Below, in pieces: positions 1 to 12,151 of a stretch of 64,000 nt of DNA. The stretch's first letter is position 1. Each line of letters opens with the position of its first letter. This stretch comes from Hofstenia miamia. Taxonomy: Eukaryota; Xenacoelomorpha; Acoela. Position numbers and translations under genes: made by a program. The notes beneath the pieces were generated by a model. That model saw nothing but the letters and a program-made list of their open reading frames with translations. It had not been told where the DNA came from and did not search any database. Where the stretch lies: NCBI GenBank assembly GCA_004352715.1, contig SCFE01000116.1, positions 170,013 through 234,012 on the forward strand, in the 5' to 3' direction.

Positions 1-1297
1 AAACAATTTGTTTGGTAAGCGTTTTCAAATAATTACGAAGTACCAGTTTAATTAATTAACTTTTTTGTTTGACCATTTTAAAGTTCATAAAATTCTCGTT
101 GTCTTTTATTTTTATAGTTTTCCTCTAAAACTTCTCAATACTTTTCCACAAAGCGTGAAAAAATAGGTGTTCAGTCTCATTTTTTTTGCAGCCAACTATA
201 GCAGACATTAATAATATTCGCAATTTAGAAATGGAAAAATAGAAAGACTAGAAATACCAAACTTAAATGTAGACTTTCCGAATTGAAAACTGCTTCAAAA
301 AAATGATATATAATTATTTGGAACAATAATATAATAGAGTTCCTTCAAAAAAGAATTAGACTAAATTAATGGTAGTTCTTTGCTTAGAAGAATAGAACAA
401 ATAATCTATGTTGCAATTTTAGTAGTTCCGATTTGAAAACCATGCATGTATTTCAAAAGAAAACAAAAATAACTTATTCAATTTTTATATTACAAAAACA
501 TGTAGAAATACATGGACTTTTTTATTACTATACTATAAATTTAGAAAATTAATGGGGTGCATCCCCCAGCACCCCCGGTTACCTGGGCCCCTGCATGTGG
601 CTAATGATGGAAGATATGGAGTAAAAATGGTTCTTGTATCCAGCTCACATCGAATATATTAAATATTTTCTAAAGAATGAAATGGAAGAGCATCTATGAG
701 ATAGAAATTTATTTTATGGCCTATGTTTTAATGATTTTCTAGTTAGAGTCAAATTCAAAAAAGTGAAATTAAATAACTATGCGACCGCATTTCTTTTGCT
801 GATGTTCTTGAGTGCTATTTGGCAAAGTTAACATAACATTGCTTGGAAATTATAAGCATATTACTTTGAAAAATCTGATAAAACCATTTGCATAAACATA
901 TTAGTAGATATTATCACTGACAATATTATTAAATGAAAAACAATTGTTTACATGCATTTTTTTTAAATTTTAGGAATATTTTATAGATAATTAGGGGAAA
1001 GGGGTATCAACCTTTATTTGAAGCATTGCAACATGTTTGTGTTTTTTAGTTTGAACAATGCCAAAAGTCTAATTTTAGCTTATTTTTAGCTTTGGTGAAT
1101 GTCTGTCTCAAAAAACATATTAAAATGCAAATGGTGGTTTTTTTTAACAAAATCTGAGGTCACTTCACAATTGATGGTAGGGGACATTTTAAATTATCGG
1201 AAATAGCCCGAAGTTGCACACTTTGGTGCAATCATATAGCTGCATAATTGGTTTAAAATGAAGTTGATCTGAAGAAAAATGTGTAAAATGAAGCGCC

Positions 1298-1334
<37 letters not shown>

Positions 1335-2788
1335 GTCNNNNNNNNNNNNNNNNNNNNNNNNNNNNNNNNNNNNNNNNNNNNNNNNNNNNNNNNNNNNNNN
1401 NNNNNNNNNNNNNNNNNNNNNNNNNNNNNNNNNNNNNNNNNNNNNNNNNTATATATATATATATATATATATAGTGGTCGCTAGAAAAGCAGAAAATTTG
1501 CCAACGCAATTTGTTCTTACTAATTTGAAGTGACTGCCTTAAACACACAGAATGATCACATTTACTGATAAGTGAATGTGAAACTAACATACCTGAAGAA
1601 GATCTGATTGTTGAACATGATAATTTGAATTTGTTCTTTATGTTAAGCTGCTGTTTCATGGTATGACAAAACAGATCTTTGATTTTTTAAAGACTGCTAT
1701 CAGAGTTCGGAAGGCAGGAAAATAACAGTAAATCAAAAAGTTTATTGTGAGGAGATGTGTTTCAAATGTTCACGGATTGCGAAATGTAATGGACTACCAA
1801 ATATGAACGTGGCAGCACGATGGTGCTAAGACTCACATAGCAAGGACTTCAATTCATTTTTTCCGCAATCTACCCCTGATTTTATCTTACTGGAGGATAT
1901 CTACATGGAATATTATCCCACAAGTTGATTTCAAAATGCCAAGTGCTATATTATATTAAGATACTGCAATGAAGTGAATGGACGATATTTTAGTAATTAT
2001 AAATGTAAAATAACATTATTTTTTGAAACCTTTGTATATATTGTGGCAATACATATGATGCAGAGATCTTTCATGATTTCATGCTTAATTATACTGCCTA
2101 AATTTTGTCAGCAATTACTTAGTTAGCTAGCATACGGTGAACACTTGTTGCTATTAAATGTTATTGATAAATGTATATAAATAGGGCTCTAGTGTAGCAA
2201 TGAATTTCATAGAATCTTCTTGTTCGTAAAATTTGGTTGTTCTAAAATGCCTTGCATTGGCAGTAATCGCCATATATACTCTACATCAGTGACTCAATTA
2301 CGTGGAAGTTGTAACTACTAGCTGACACACTCAATTACTCTTTTTCCTATAACGTTTTGCTGATCACAAATAGTGTTCTAATTTATTCTAATTCATCAGG
2401 TTTCACTAAATGGAGTTTTTTTGTCTGCCTACAAGTATTTGATGCCTGCACATTAAATTGTTATATAAGGCTTTATGTTATTTTCATAGTCTCCCTGATG
2501 ATGCTAGATGGTCTTAACTTTTTCTGGTTTAACTTTAACGTTGATAACTTTGTTATGGCTCTCCAAAAATGTAGGTTGTTTCTTTCTATGTTAATACTCT
2601 TCACTAAAATTGGTAATGCCTACTCTTCTCTTTCCTTAGCAATAATTATATGTAGTGGTAAACATGCCCATTGAATACATAGTTGTTTGAACAGCCTTAA
2701 AAACAGAAAAATATTGACATTGTTCTCAATTTAAACAATAGGTTAAATATGCTAAAAAGTCGCTTAAATTCAATTTCACTGTCAATTA
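1..2788. other. No gene seen; microsatellite and sequence gap
   Basis: AT-rich sequence without convincing coding potential. A GC-richer scrap at about 551-600 (GGGGTGCATCCCCCAGC, then CCTGGGCCCCTGCATG) looks like the end of an old transposon. The open frame at 2357-2674 (+) has no recognisable motif and is probably chance. Confidence 0.5.
1300..1472. repeat. (TA)n microsatellite interrupted by a 112-base N gap
   Basis: A TA run at about 1300-1330 is followed by AGTGGTC, Ns at 1338-1449, and a second TA run again followed by AGTGGTC (1472-1480). The same junction appears on both sides of the gap, suggesting that the gap sits in one TA array whose flank was assembled twice. Confidence 0.9.
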
Positions 2789-3294
2789 GGGTGCATTCAC
2801 ACAGAAAGCTTGCGATATAGCGCTTATATTTTAAACACATGTTTTAAGATAGTTGAACTCACACAGAAAGCGAGCGATAAAGCCAATCTTGAGATTTAAA
2901 CATGAGGAAATAAAGGAGGGTGTTCACACAGAGAGATTGCGGTATCGCGCTTAAAATTTAAACACATGTTTTAAGATAGTAGCATTCACACAGACGGCGT
3001 GCGCTTGCTATATTTTTAACACATGTTTTAAGATTTCTAGCAATGTATTAATACGAGAGTGTTCACACAGAACGCGACCTTTTAATTACTATTAGAACTA
3101 TCTTTAAACATGTGTTAGAAAATATCGCTAGCGCTAGGCTTGAATTGGGGTTGCGCTAAATCTTTCTGTGTGAATGCTCTCTCAGTAACTCAACTGTATA
3201 AATCTAAAGATTTAAAGCTAACGCAAGTTGGTTTTTGTGTGCGAATGCCAAAAGCTTGCTCTAGCAAGCACAATCTTCTTGTGTGAATGCACAC
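2789..3294. mobile_element. Harbinger-like MITE with internal TTCACACAGA repeats
   Basis: The 506-bp element is flanked by direct TTA repeats (2786-2788, 3295-3297). Its ends are inverted: GGGTGCATTCACACAGAA on the left and, complemented, GTGTGCATTCACACAAGAA on the right. A 3-bp TTA duplication and GGG...TTCACAC ends fit PIF/Harbinger elements. Inside, the end motif is repeated about every 60-70 bases (near 2794, 2860, 2922, 2983, 3060), coupled to AACACATGTTTTAAGAT, and the right half carries the same motifs inverted. There is no coding capacity. Confidence 0.8.
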
Positions 3295-6200
3295 TTAGCT
3301 CCGCTGATGATACAATTAACAGCCACCAAAGATCAATTTGATACATTCTAGGCTAACATTGAAAACAAACGTGATGCTTTCCATTATCAGATTTGTGTGA
3401 CCATAAATGAGTTTCTAACACAACCACAAACAACTGCACAACAAACAGTACCTAATGCACAGTCTCCACCGCTGGATTCTGCTGCAAATTCTGTTTGATT
3501 TCTCCACTTACCTCTCTGAAAGCACGAATAAGACGTTTATCAGAGACTCCTTGCCATGCCAATGATGCAACTAATATTTGACACAAAAACACAAAAGCAA
3601 GCATCTATATATCTGTTACCTGACAATCCACCTAAAATGCCGCAGAACTACATTGGATAAGTGCCAGCAAGATAAATAAGCTACGCACATGTTAATGGGC
3701 TAAAATATTATATTAGCATACTCATACGAAAATCTAATTATGAAATTCTAATTGTTTTTCATCTGACATTTATTAAAATGCGTAAATTAATATTCTCTTG
3801 TTTCATTAGTATATTTAGCTAATGTTTATATAAGTCTAGCAATAGTTTACTTTGCAGTTTGTAATATGCAATATAAGTTATATGCAAGGACCATATTGAC
3901 AAAACTACAAACTACACTATGTACAATAAAAAAATTAAAAAGAACACATATAAAATTATTATTATATATTGATTTATATAATTGTTACTTTCAACTTAAC
4001 TACACAAATTTTGAAACACATTGGAGAAAGCTTAGTAGAAATTCAATTGTTTTCGCATCACATCAAAGGACGGCATGCTATCTTTTAAATATGATTTCAG
4101 AAAGCATGGCATTCGAAATCATAGCAATGGCAAGAGAAATACCCATGCGGATGTTACCAATAATAAAGAGATTGTAAGTTCATCTGTAATTTTTGATAAG
4201 TAGTTGGATTTGCAATTAAGCTCTTGGTTTGTTTCAATATGCTGTGATGTAAAATAACTTTATTTTTGTATACATGTATACTAGCATGGAGTCGTTTTAT
4301 AACAGTAAGCTACTCAAAGTAGCAATGTGTAGAAATTCAACAAAAATGTTTCAAGAATTTTTCACTTATTTTTATTTAATGTTTAAAATTCTTATTTTTT
4401 AGTAATTAAAATATAACATATTATTATTGATATTCATTATATAAAATTAGTTAGTAAAAATTGGGTGTTTAGATAGAATATCCGACAAAAAAGTTGAATG
4501 AATGGAATAAATTTCCGTCTTAACTACATTATTTAAATCGTCACCCCAAAAGAAATCAGCTTAAAATTCTTTCTATAGTATTATTGCTAGTTTGTCATAG
4601 TAATTCCATGCTAGAAAAACCTAATGCTATTATGATTTCAAAAAAATATAAATTTTTTTAGCTCGTACCCAAAAAACAACTAAATGGGAAATTCTAACTC
4701 TTTTTAGTTTTTGTAAGCTATGATTTTTTTTCATATTTTAGTTGCTATGTGCAGAAGACAATCTGTGAAAAATGCTATATCCATTTTAAGACGCCAGGAA
4801 TTTGAATTTAATATATATATAATTTCGAAAATTCTTAGTATCAACAACAGGTTTTGAAAAGATTTTGATAATTAAATCATTTTAATCGATGTTTATAAAG
4901 AAAAATAGAAACTCCACATTTTCTGAAATATTTCATCCTAGATTATTCCTAAACCTATACAGCACAATCTTCATGTAAAAATACGTCTTTTAGGAAAATT
5001 TGATCTTAAAATTCGAAAAAATGAAGAGTCTATGGCAAAAACTGTGATTTTTCAGAACTTCAAATTTAAATTTTGGTACATTCTAAAAAAACACCGACTT
5101 GAGCAGTTGGTCCAGATGTCTTGCGACCGAAACATGACCGAACCATGTAAATTTGCATATAGTCATATGAGCGTGAACGAAGGTATCAACTTAGTTAATT
5201 ATAACAAATAGGAAGTGATTTGCGTTTTTCTATTTGTGGTTGCATAGATATTGATATTTCGTTTTATACATGGTTCTTACAGGCAAATTTAATTTTGATG
5301 AAAACCTGTAAGAATTAGACAGATTTTTTGATTTTGTCAAAATGTGTATGCGAATGAGCATTATAGTTAAATTCTGTTTAGTCTAAAATACAATAAGGGT
5401 GAACAGATTAACATATTATCCCCTGACTAAATTAAGCAAATTACTAAGCATCGAACCTAATTTCTCTTTCCTTTCATATTGTATGTTTACTGCAGAAAAA
5501 ACTAATTGACATAATAGCGGGAATTTAAGGGCAAAAGTTTTACCTTGCGGGTCGAATTCAAATCTTGCATCATAAATTTTAATGTAAAAATATCCAGCAA
5601 ATTAAAGTTAGATTTTTATGCAACGCGTCTAAAATATATTTTCTCTTAAAATCTAAAGAATATGTAAGGATATATTTATACAGTTTTAAGCTCTTTTAAA
5701 TTGGGGTATCTTTGTATACCCATACTTCGTTTAACCGAAAGTTATTTTAACATTGTTTAACCGTTAAATATGTTGACTATAAAAATATTTCACTATTTAG
5801 GCACACTACTGTACTAATGAAGCCGCCTTCCTGTACAAAAGTAGAACGTATTTTGCCTGGCAGGGCAATCAATATTGCGGCTCCAATTACATCGGGCTAA
5901 TACAACTACAGTTCATGCGGTTACTGATCATTTTGCGCAGGCAACAGCATTACTAAAGATTATATTCCATTCATAGTGCTGTTTGTTGTTTATGATTATT
6001 TTCTTTTTTTTTAAAAAATGTCTATATTATATAAATTAAATCATGAGCATTATTCGGGCTCGGGACAAAATTTTAACCCCATGTCCATCTCTGCTCGCAC
6101 AGGTTTATAATAGCAAACCCACAAATGCGAAATATCAATGAATAAATTTGCAATGCACGCTTTTAACATTGATGGTGAAAACCTATAATTGCAATTACAA

Positions 6201-6713
6201 AAATAAAGACTGTTAAGGAAGGTTTTGGTAATTAGCTTGCAGTGTCTTATCCACATGCTGGACTGCTGAACTCTGTAAGAGTCTCCTTTGTTCAAATTTT
6301 AGCACTATAGCATTGCTTTGAACCTCTTTTGTTTCCTCTCATTCTGTGCTTTATTTTCTGTTATCTGCTACCTGACATTAACATTCAATCACTATCAAAT
6401 CTAAATTTTATATTTGTGCGTTGCTCTAGATTTGCAAGACATTGACTGATGTTGCATATTACCGTCATTATTTGGCATCGTTTATGTTCAAATCAACGTA
6501 CATGCAAGCAAACTACTTCTAAGCGGTAAGGGTTTACTACTAATGATTATTTGAAGCGAATAGAATTTATGTTAAATATTTGTTAGTATATTCCACGTGT
6601 ATCAAATTCTATATTGAAAATTCTAAATTCGAAAAGTACTTGAAATTCTTAGCCTCCAATAATGCTTACATGAAATTTACGATAAATTACATTCTTAGAC
6701 GTTTTATGCCGAA
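3295..6713. other. No gene seen
   Basis: About 3.4 kb of AT-rich DNA. Open frames at 3866-4177 (+) and 6050-6295 (-) have no family features and look like chance frames. Confidence 0.45.
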
Positions 6714-6723
6714 TTCCATGCAT

Positions 6724-6988
6724 TGGCGTTACTGACGGGGTGCGCCCACATCCAGCACCCCAAATTGCAATTAAATTTTTTATTGTTTTTTTGAGGCCCC
6801 AAAATATTAAAATAAAGTAGTTGTATAAATATAGCAAAAAAATTACGAAAATTATCTTTAATAAACATTTTTAGACAACTTTGGAGATCCAATAGTTATG
6901 CAGGTACAAAATATGTACTGAAAATTTTTAATGCATAAATTTGGGGTGTAAGGGCAGCAGGCCCCCAAGTTTACAGTGACGCCACAGC
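6724..6988. mobile_element. 265-bp MITE with flanking 10-bp direct repeat
   Basis: TTCCATGCAT occurs at 6714-6723 and again at 6989-6998. The ends are inverted: TGGCGTTACTG (6724-6734) and, complemented, TGGCGTCACTG (6974-6984). Inside are GGGGTGCGCCCACATCCAGC and a similar GC-rich patch near the right end. It may be hAT-like (8-bp duplication, 2 bases matching by chance) or Mutator-like (9-11 bp). Confidence 0.65.
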
Positions 6989-7503
6989 TTCCATGCATCT
7001 ATATTGCTTTATGAAAACTGCTGTAAAGCATCTCTTACAGTGGTGAGCCTAGGACCTAAGTTCTGGGTATAGCGCCTAAATGCATAGCAAATTGATAATT
7101 AACAAAGATATTTAATTTAAAAGTAATGAAACTACAACTACGCTAAACTAAATGGAAACATTGATGATCCTATTTCCCTCTTAGTGTGCAAAACAAGACT
7201 TTTCAGAACAGAATTTCCATGTTGAATTTAAATTTTTACAAAATTATTATTACATTTTCACTTACTCTCCGACTTGTGATGATAGATGGGGGGGAGGACG
7301 AGCACTGCATGCTTTGAAATTCGAGACTTTTTGAAATCCATAATGCCGACTGGCGACGTTGATAAAAGAATTCAACGTTGATGGGCTAATATATATAATT
7401 GGAGGCCTACAGCCCGCCTGTAGACTCGCCACTGATCTCTTACTCTATCTATTCTTAATATGGAAGTTAAACGGCAGTGTTTAGCATGTCTAAGTGAAAT
7501 TCC

Positions 7504-7740
7504 ATGACTGAACTTGCACCACCGTCTTACGATAAACTTTATCCTCATGGACAATTTCAAGCAGGTGGCTTTAGCCCCCAACCACCTCCACCACCACATT
7601 ATAGCTATCCAGGACATCCTGCTACACAACCACCGCAGTTTATGTATCCTCCAACGACCTCTACATTTCAGCCACATTTACAGCAAAATGTGACGAATAT
7701 AGAAGATTCTCCAAGTGCACCAAAGTATCATAATTCAAGC
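7504..7740 (+). CDS. Candidate first coding exon, proline-rich PPSY-type N-terminus
   Basis: The frame starts MTELAPPSYDKLYPHGQF and continues with PPPPPHYSYPGHP, QPPQFMYPP and a Ser/Pro segment PSAPKYHNSS. A GTAAAC donor-like site at 7741 marks the probable exon end; reading on leads to low-complexity sequence and a stop at 7798. APPSYD and P/Y-rich N-termini occur before the membrane domains of LITAF/CDIP1, Lifeguard/GRINA and related proteins, where PPxY recruits WW-domain ubiquitin ligases. I found no downstream exon with such a domain in the next several kb, so the family is open. The local composition is clearly different from flanking AT-rich DNA. Confidence 0.45.
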
Positions 7741-7800
7741 GTAAACATTTTAGTAGTTATATTTTATGTTTATGATCTACGGCCCGTACTATATCTATAA

Positions 7801-9387
7801 TATATACGACTAAGCAATAAATTTGAAACACATTCCTTGTTATTCTTTTCACAATATTAAGTAAGCTTATTTGGATTAATTGGATCATCAGTATTTTAAA
7901 CAGAAAAAGTTCATCACTTCTTCAATCTTTATTATCAGTATGCAAATGTTGTAGACCCCTGTTTAAAAAGTTATTAATTCTTCTTTTATTTATTGCACAA
8001 ATATAATTGCAAAATTTTATATATTTATTAAGCCTAAGTTTTAATACATATAGATATTGCATTAATTCAAAATCTTAATACAAAAATGTGCCTATATCAG
8101 CAATAAAGTTGACAAGTTAGTTTATTTAGATGTGTTATCCTTAGCAGAGTTACAATTGGGTCACAAAATTGGCAAAATTGGAACGGGTGATCCAGTCAGA
8201 TCCGGAAAATTGCTTAATAAATCAACCGGTGCATAGAAATGGAAATGTTCAATGGCTGGGTTTCAGCCGAAATAGGCTTAATGCTTCTGAGCTAGAAATT
8301 ATATAGATTATTACCTGGGTCAACATATTGTGATGAGGAAATTTTAAGTGATGGGACTAGTAATTTAGATGTAGGGAAATTTCATGGCCGTAGGGAATTC
8401 TATTTAGCAGGAGCTCTATTTGGGCTGGAAACTATTATTGTTAATACTTAGCAAATAATTCCAAGATTGCAATTAAAGTAAAATCGGATTTCAGAAATTT
8501 ATATTGATAATATATTTTTAATTAAATCAAAAGGTAAAACTGAGCATGAATCAAAATGTTAGTAAAGTTTAAATCTTAAATTTTACTACAACTAAGTTTT
8601 TTATGATTTAAAGCATCACCTGTAAACGTTCTTCTATTTGAACATTTATATTGTATTAATTTTATTTATGTAACTCAATGCTTTTCTAGCAAGAATTTTA
8701 TTTGAATTTAGATTAGAACTCTAGGACTTAATATTAGCTTAATATTGAGCAATTACAGAAACAAATAAGAATCAACATAAAAAACTTCTGAAGTGCTTAA
8801 AATATTCTAGGCACCTATGGGCATTGGCTTAATTCAATACTTACATATTAATGAATCTGAATTATTTAGATCGGCTCTTTAATGTAGATCTCTTCCTTGC
8901 ACTTATTAAATATATGTGGCCCAACGAAATAGCGGATCCTGTAGCCTTAATTGAAAAATTAACCAGGATTACCCGTCAGCGAATACCTTATCCGGAGACA
9001 TGATGACCCTGATACCTTATCCGGAGACATGATGACCCTGTTGCAACTCTGAAAGCATAACTATTTTTGCATATAATACATTAGATAAATAACAGGCCTA
9101 GTATTTAAATGTTTGATGCAATATAATAGCAGAAAATTTTGAAAAAATACTACTTTACATTCTCTACATTTTAATTTATCATTGTATTTTTAGTGTCGAT
9201 GCAAATCCCGATCGTTTTCATCATGTGCTTTTATTTTTATACCAGCAATTTTGATTTTTCTTTTCTACCGGTTCATTTTTTAATTGTAAATAATTAAATA
9301 ATTGTAAATACACTTGATATTTGACAAGCAAATTCAAAGATTTTGCAATAAAAATTTGAAAGTCTAACTTTGCTTTACATGAAGAAA
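7801..9387. other. No gene recognised; decayed GC-richer patches
   Basis: Patches at about 8150-8440 and 8870-9040 are less AT-rich and may be remnants of an old mobile element, but their frames are broken and I cannot assign them. Confidence 0.35.
8983..9040. repeat. Perfect 29-bp tandem duplication (2 copies)
   Basis: The unit starts ATACCTTATCCGGAGACATG and ends GATGACCCTG at 8983-9011, and is repeated without change at 9012-9040. Confidence 0.95.
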
Positions 9388-9930
9388 AAAAATTATTATT
9401 ATTATGTAAAATTCTTATAAAGCGCAGACATTTCCAGAGGAAACTCTGATGCCCTATTACAAAATCAATAATATACATTCACAAAATATTCGTGTCATCT
9501 ACCTGATTGACGAACAGATAATACTTAATTTTCCTTTAAATTCCCTAACTCTCGGGGATTGGCGTACTTCACTAGGTAGTCTATTAAATAGTGTTGAAAA
9601 ACACACTGAAAATGCTCTTTCCCTCCAATTTCTCCTCGTTCTGGGTATGATGAGCAATCTCTGAGATCTCAAATTCGTTTCTTTGGTATGCAGCAATTAG
9701 GTTAGGTACAGAGCCCCATTCCATGCAGGCATTGTCAAAATATTAGGCAAATTTTGTAAATAATCCTGTTTCACTCTCAACCAGTGCAACTTCAAAATTG
9801 CCACAGATGTTATTTCCCGATAGCGTAGATTGAAAGATAACCTGGCACATGTATTATTAACAGTTTGAAGGCGTTTTGAATGGCAAGACGCAATTATATG
9901 TAGTTGACTATTGTGCACATCAATGCTGAT
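9388..9930 (-). mobile_element. CR1/L2-like LINE, 3' fragment
   Basis: Read on the - strand, 9918-9697 encodes RLQTVNNTCARLSFNLRYRE, ILKLHWLRVKQ, and 9696-9499 encodes NWRERAFSVCFSTLFNRLPS, EVRQSPRVREFKGKL. This is the diagnostic C-terminal region of CR1/L2 reverse transcriptases (ARLV...LHWLPV...; FS..AP.LWN.LP..IR). It has stops and a frame change. A (ATT)n run at about 9390-9405 marks an L2-type 3' tail. It is a dead, 5'-truncated copy. Confidence 0.85.
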
Positions 9931-10550
9931 ATTACTAACGATTGTACAAGCTTATTAGTACTTGTAACATTTAAATATTCTTGTATCTTTGCAATGTTTT
10001 TAAGATGAAATTTGATGATTTAATTTTCTTATATAATTGCGGTCTCATCGAGATGCTACTGTCAAACATGCATTTAAAACGTTGTCTTCCCATCATTAAG
10101 ACATAAGAATTCAATTTAAAAAATGAGTGCACACTTTTTTTAAATATGTACCTCAAGAAATATGCTTTTTAAAGAGGAGGATTTTGAAAATTTTATGTAA
10201 ATCAGAAGGAAAGATATTGAGTTAACATGCAACCTGAAGGAACAGGGTTGGCATGTTTAAAACATGGGCTGCATTAAGCACTGCTTAAAACACTCTTTTA
10301 AGGATGTGTGTTTTTGCAGTGATTTTTTCAAAATGTCTTTTCAATTTCATATAGAATTTTATGGAAAAGTTGGAAATAATATTTGGGTTTTTCCATTTGT
10401 ATTTTATAATTGATTTTCTACCAAAAATAGTTAAACTTGCGTTTTTCGTGTATAAAAGGAAAAATGAATGTTGATAAATTTATCATAATTCAATGTTTGC
10501 TACTATATGTGTTCTAAGCAAAACTTTAATACCTTCATGTGGATCTGTGT

Positions 10551-12151
10551 CAGAGTTGGAACCGATCACGTTTTTTGCTGACCCGACTTAACCGGTTAAG
10601 CTTTTTCTCAACCGGTCTATTTTTAAAGAATGCAACCGGTTTTGACCGAAGTCGAGTATTTGACATTTGNNNNNNNNNNNNNNNNNNNNNNNNNNNNNNN
10701 GGGGGGGGGGGGGAGAGAAAGACACATGCAATTTAATGACTAAGAATGTCAGTTTCTCAAATTGGAATATTTCTCAAATTTGTAAAGTATGCAACTCATC
10801 AGTACAGATTAAGAGTCTAGATAAGTTTGTTAAATCTTGACCCTTTCAAGACTACAAATGCCTTAATGGCATCTCGTTTTAAAAAAGTACGGTTTTCATA
10901 AAGAAAATATTCTGCCGAAGAAGCGTTGAGCTCAGACTTGGCCTTTGAAATTGGCTGAAGTGCGGAAAATGGAATAATTTTGATTTCCAGAACTGAAAAG
11001 ACTGTATGTATCTAGATTACAACGTATTCAATGCAAAACAATGTGATATGCCTTTTACAGAACTATGCATCAAAATATTACCTCTATCAAGAAATCCCCA
11101 GCCGGCTGTTTGGTCTAGTTTATTGACAATGCCGGTTGGCGGCCAATAAACTTAAAACTTAGGCCAGTATTTGGCAGTAGCGGTCAAAGTTCGGCCACTT
11201 AGCCGCTGTATATGCATGAAATTTAATTGCAAAAATAAAGTCTAATATCACTAATCCAATATATAGAACTCTAATTCAATTTTTTACAAAAATTTATGTG
11301 ACGACATTAAACAATTTTGTTGTTATCAAACTTTGGCATCAAAATTTGGATAATAAAAAAAATTCTGACTCGCAAAATGCCGCTAAAAATTGAAAATCAT
11401 GCTTTTTTCAACCAATATTATTCGGTGAGCAAGTCAATTCAGTGTTCAATTCTGTCTTCGCATGTTAAAATGAAAAGGACTTTCAATTTGGGTATTATGA
11501 GCATGTATAGTCTGAAATCTTCATAACTTCACTCTTTAGAACGTAAAATACAAAGCTTTCTCCTTCACATCTAAAGAATGTAACCTAACCCAAAACCTTT
11601 CTGGTTGTCATGCGCTCTTGCTCATTCTTAGCTACATTTTCTTAAGGAATAGCTGTCATCATGTAAATAAAAACATTAATCACTGGTGGTTTGAAACAAA
11701 TATTTTCTCACAATCACCCACCACCATTATCTTAGGAGTACTTCACTGAGCAGAGTGGCAAACGGGTAACATATTTTGACCCACGACCCAACCCGACCCT
11801 CAGACAATTGACCCATGACCCGGATCATAGTATGTTGCCCCACGACCCAACCCATGGGTCAGACACTCAGCTTGTGACTCGAGTTGTATTTGCAAATGTT
11901 TGACAAAACCAACTTGAAACAATGTCATTAACATTAATGTAATATATATTTCGCGACCAAAAAAATGAGCCACTTAAAATTTAAAAAGTGATCTTTAAAG
12001 TCCGATAACTGTGGGCTTCAGGTCTACTCGCAGTTCTCATTAGTGGGTGAAGTGAGCACCGGTCATCAGGCATGACAAAAATCCTGACCCGACCGGTACC
12101 AGTCTACCGGCTTGACAACCATCCGTTCGGGACGAACCGGCTCCAACTCTG
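10551..12151. mobile_element. 1.6-kb non-autonomous hAT element with perfect 8-bp target duplication
   Basis: ATCTGTGT is present at 10543-10550 and 12152-12159. The ends are inverted: CAGAGTTGGAACCGATCACG on the left and, complemented, CAGAGTTGGAGCCGGTTCGT on the right. Subterminal ACCGGT/AACCGGTT motifs occur near both ends. An 8-bp duplication and CAG ends define the hAT superfamily. No transposase frame is seen. GC-richer segments at about 11100-11210 (GCCGG/GGCC-rich) and 11750-11880 (GACCCACGACCC repeats) look like other elements nested inside. A 31-N gap (10670-10700) followed by a G run lies near the left end. Confidence 0.9.
10670..10713. other. 31-base N gap followed by a 13-base G run
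   Basis: Ns at 10670-10700 are followed by an uninterrupted G tract. A homopolymer or G-quadruplex-prone tract probably stopped sequencing here. Confidence 0.9.

Noticed and set aside
1189-1659. 156-codon frame on the - strand across the first gap
   Set aside because: More than a third is N or TA repeat, and no recognisable protein features flank it.
2357-2674. 105-codon hydrophobic + strand frame
   Set aside because: Phe/Leu/Ile richness is expected from AT-rich DNA; no conserved pattern.
7372-7677. 101-codon - strand frame rich in Trp and Arg
   Set aside because: Antisense of the proline-rich + strand exon; CCA/CCT codons read backwards give Trp and Arg.
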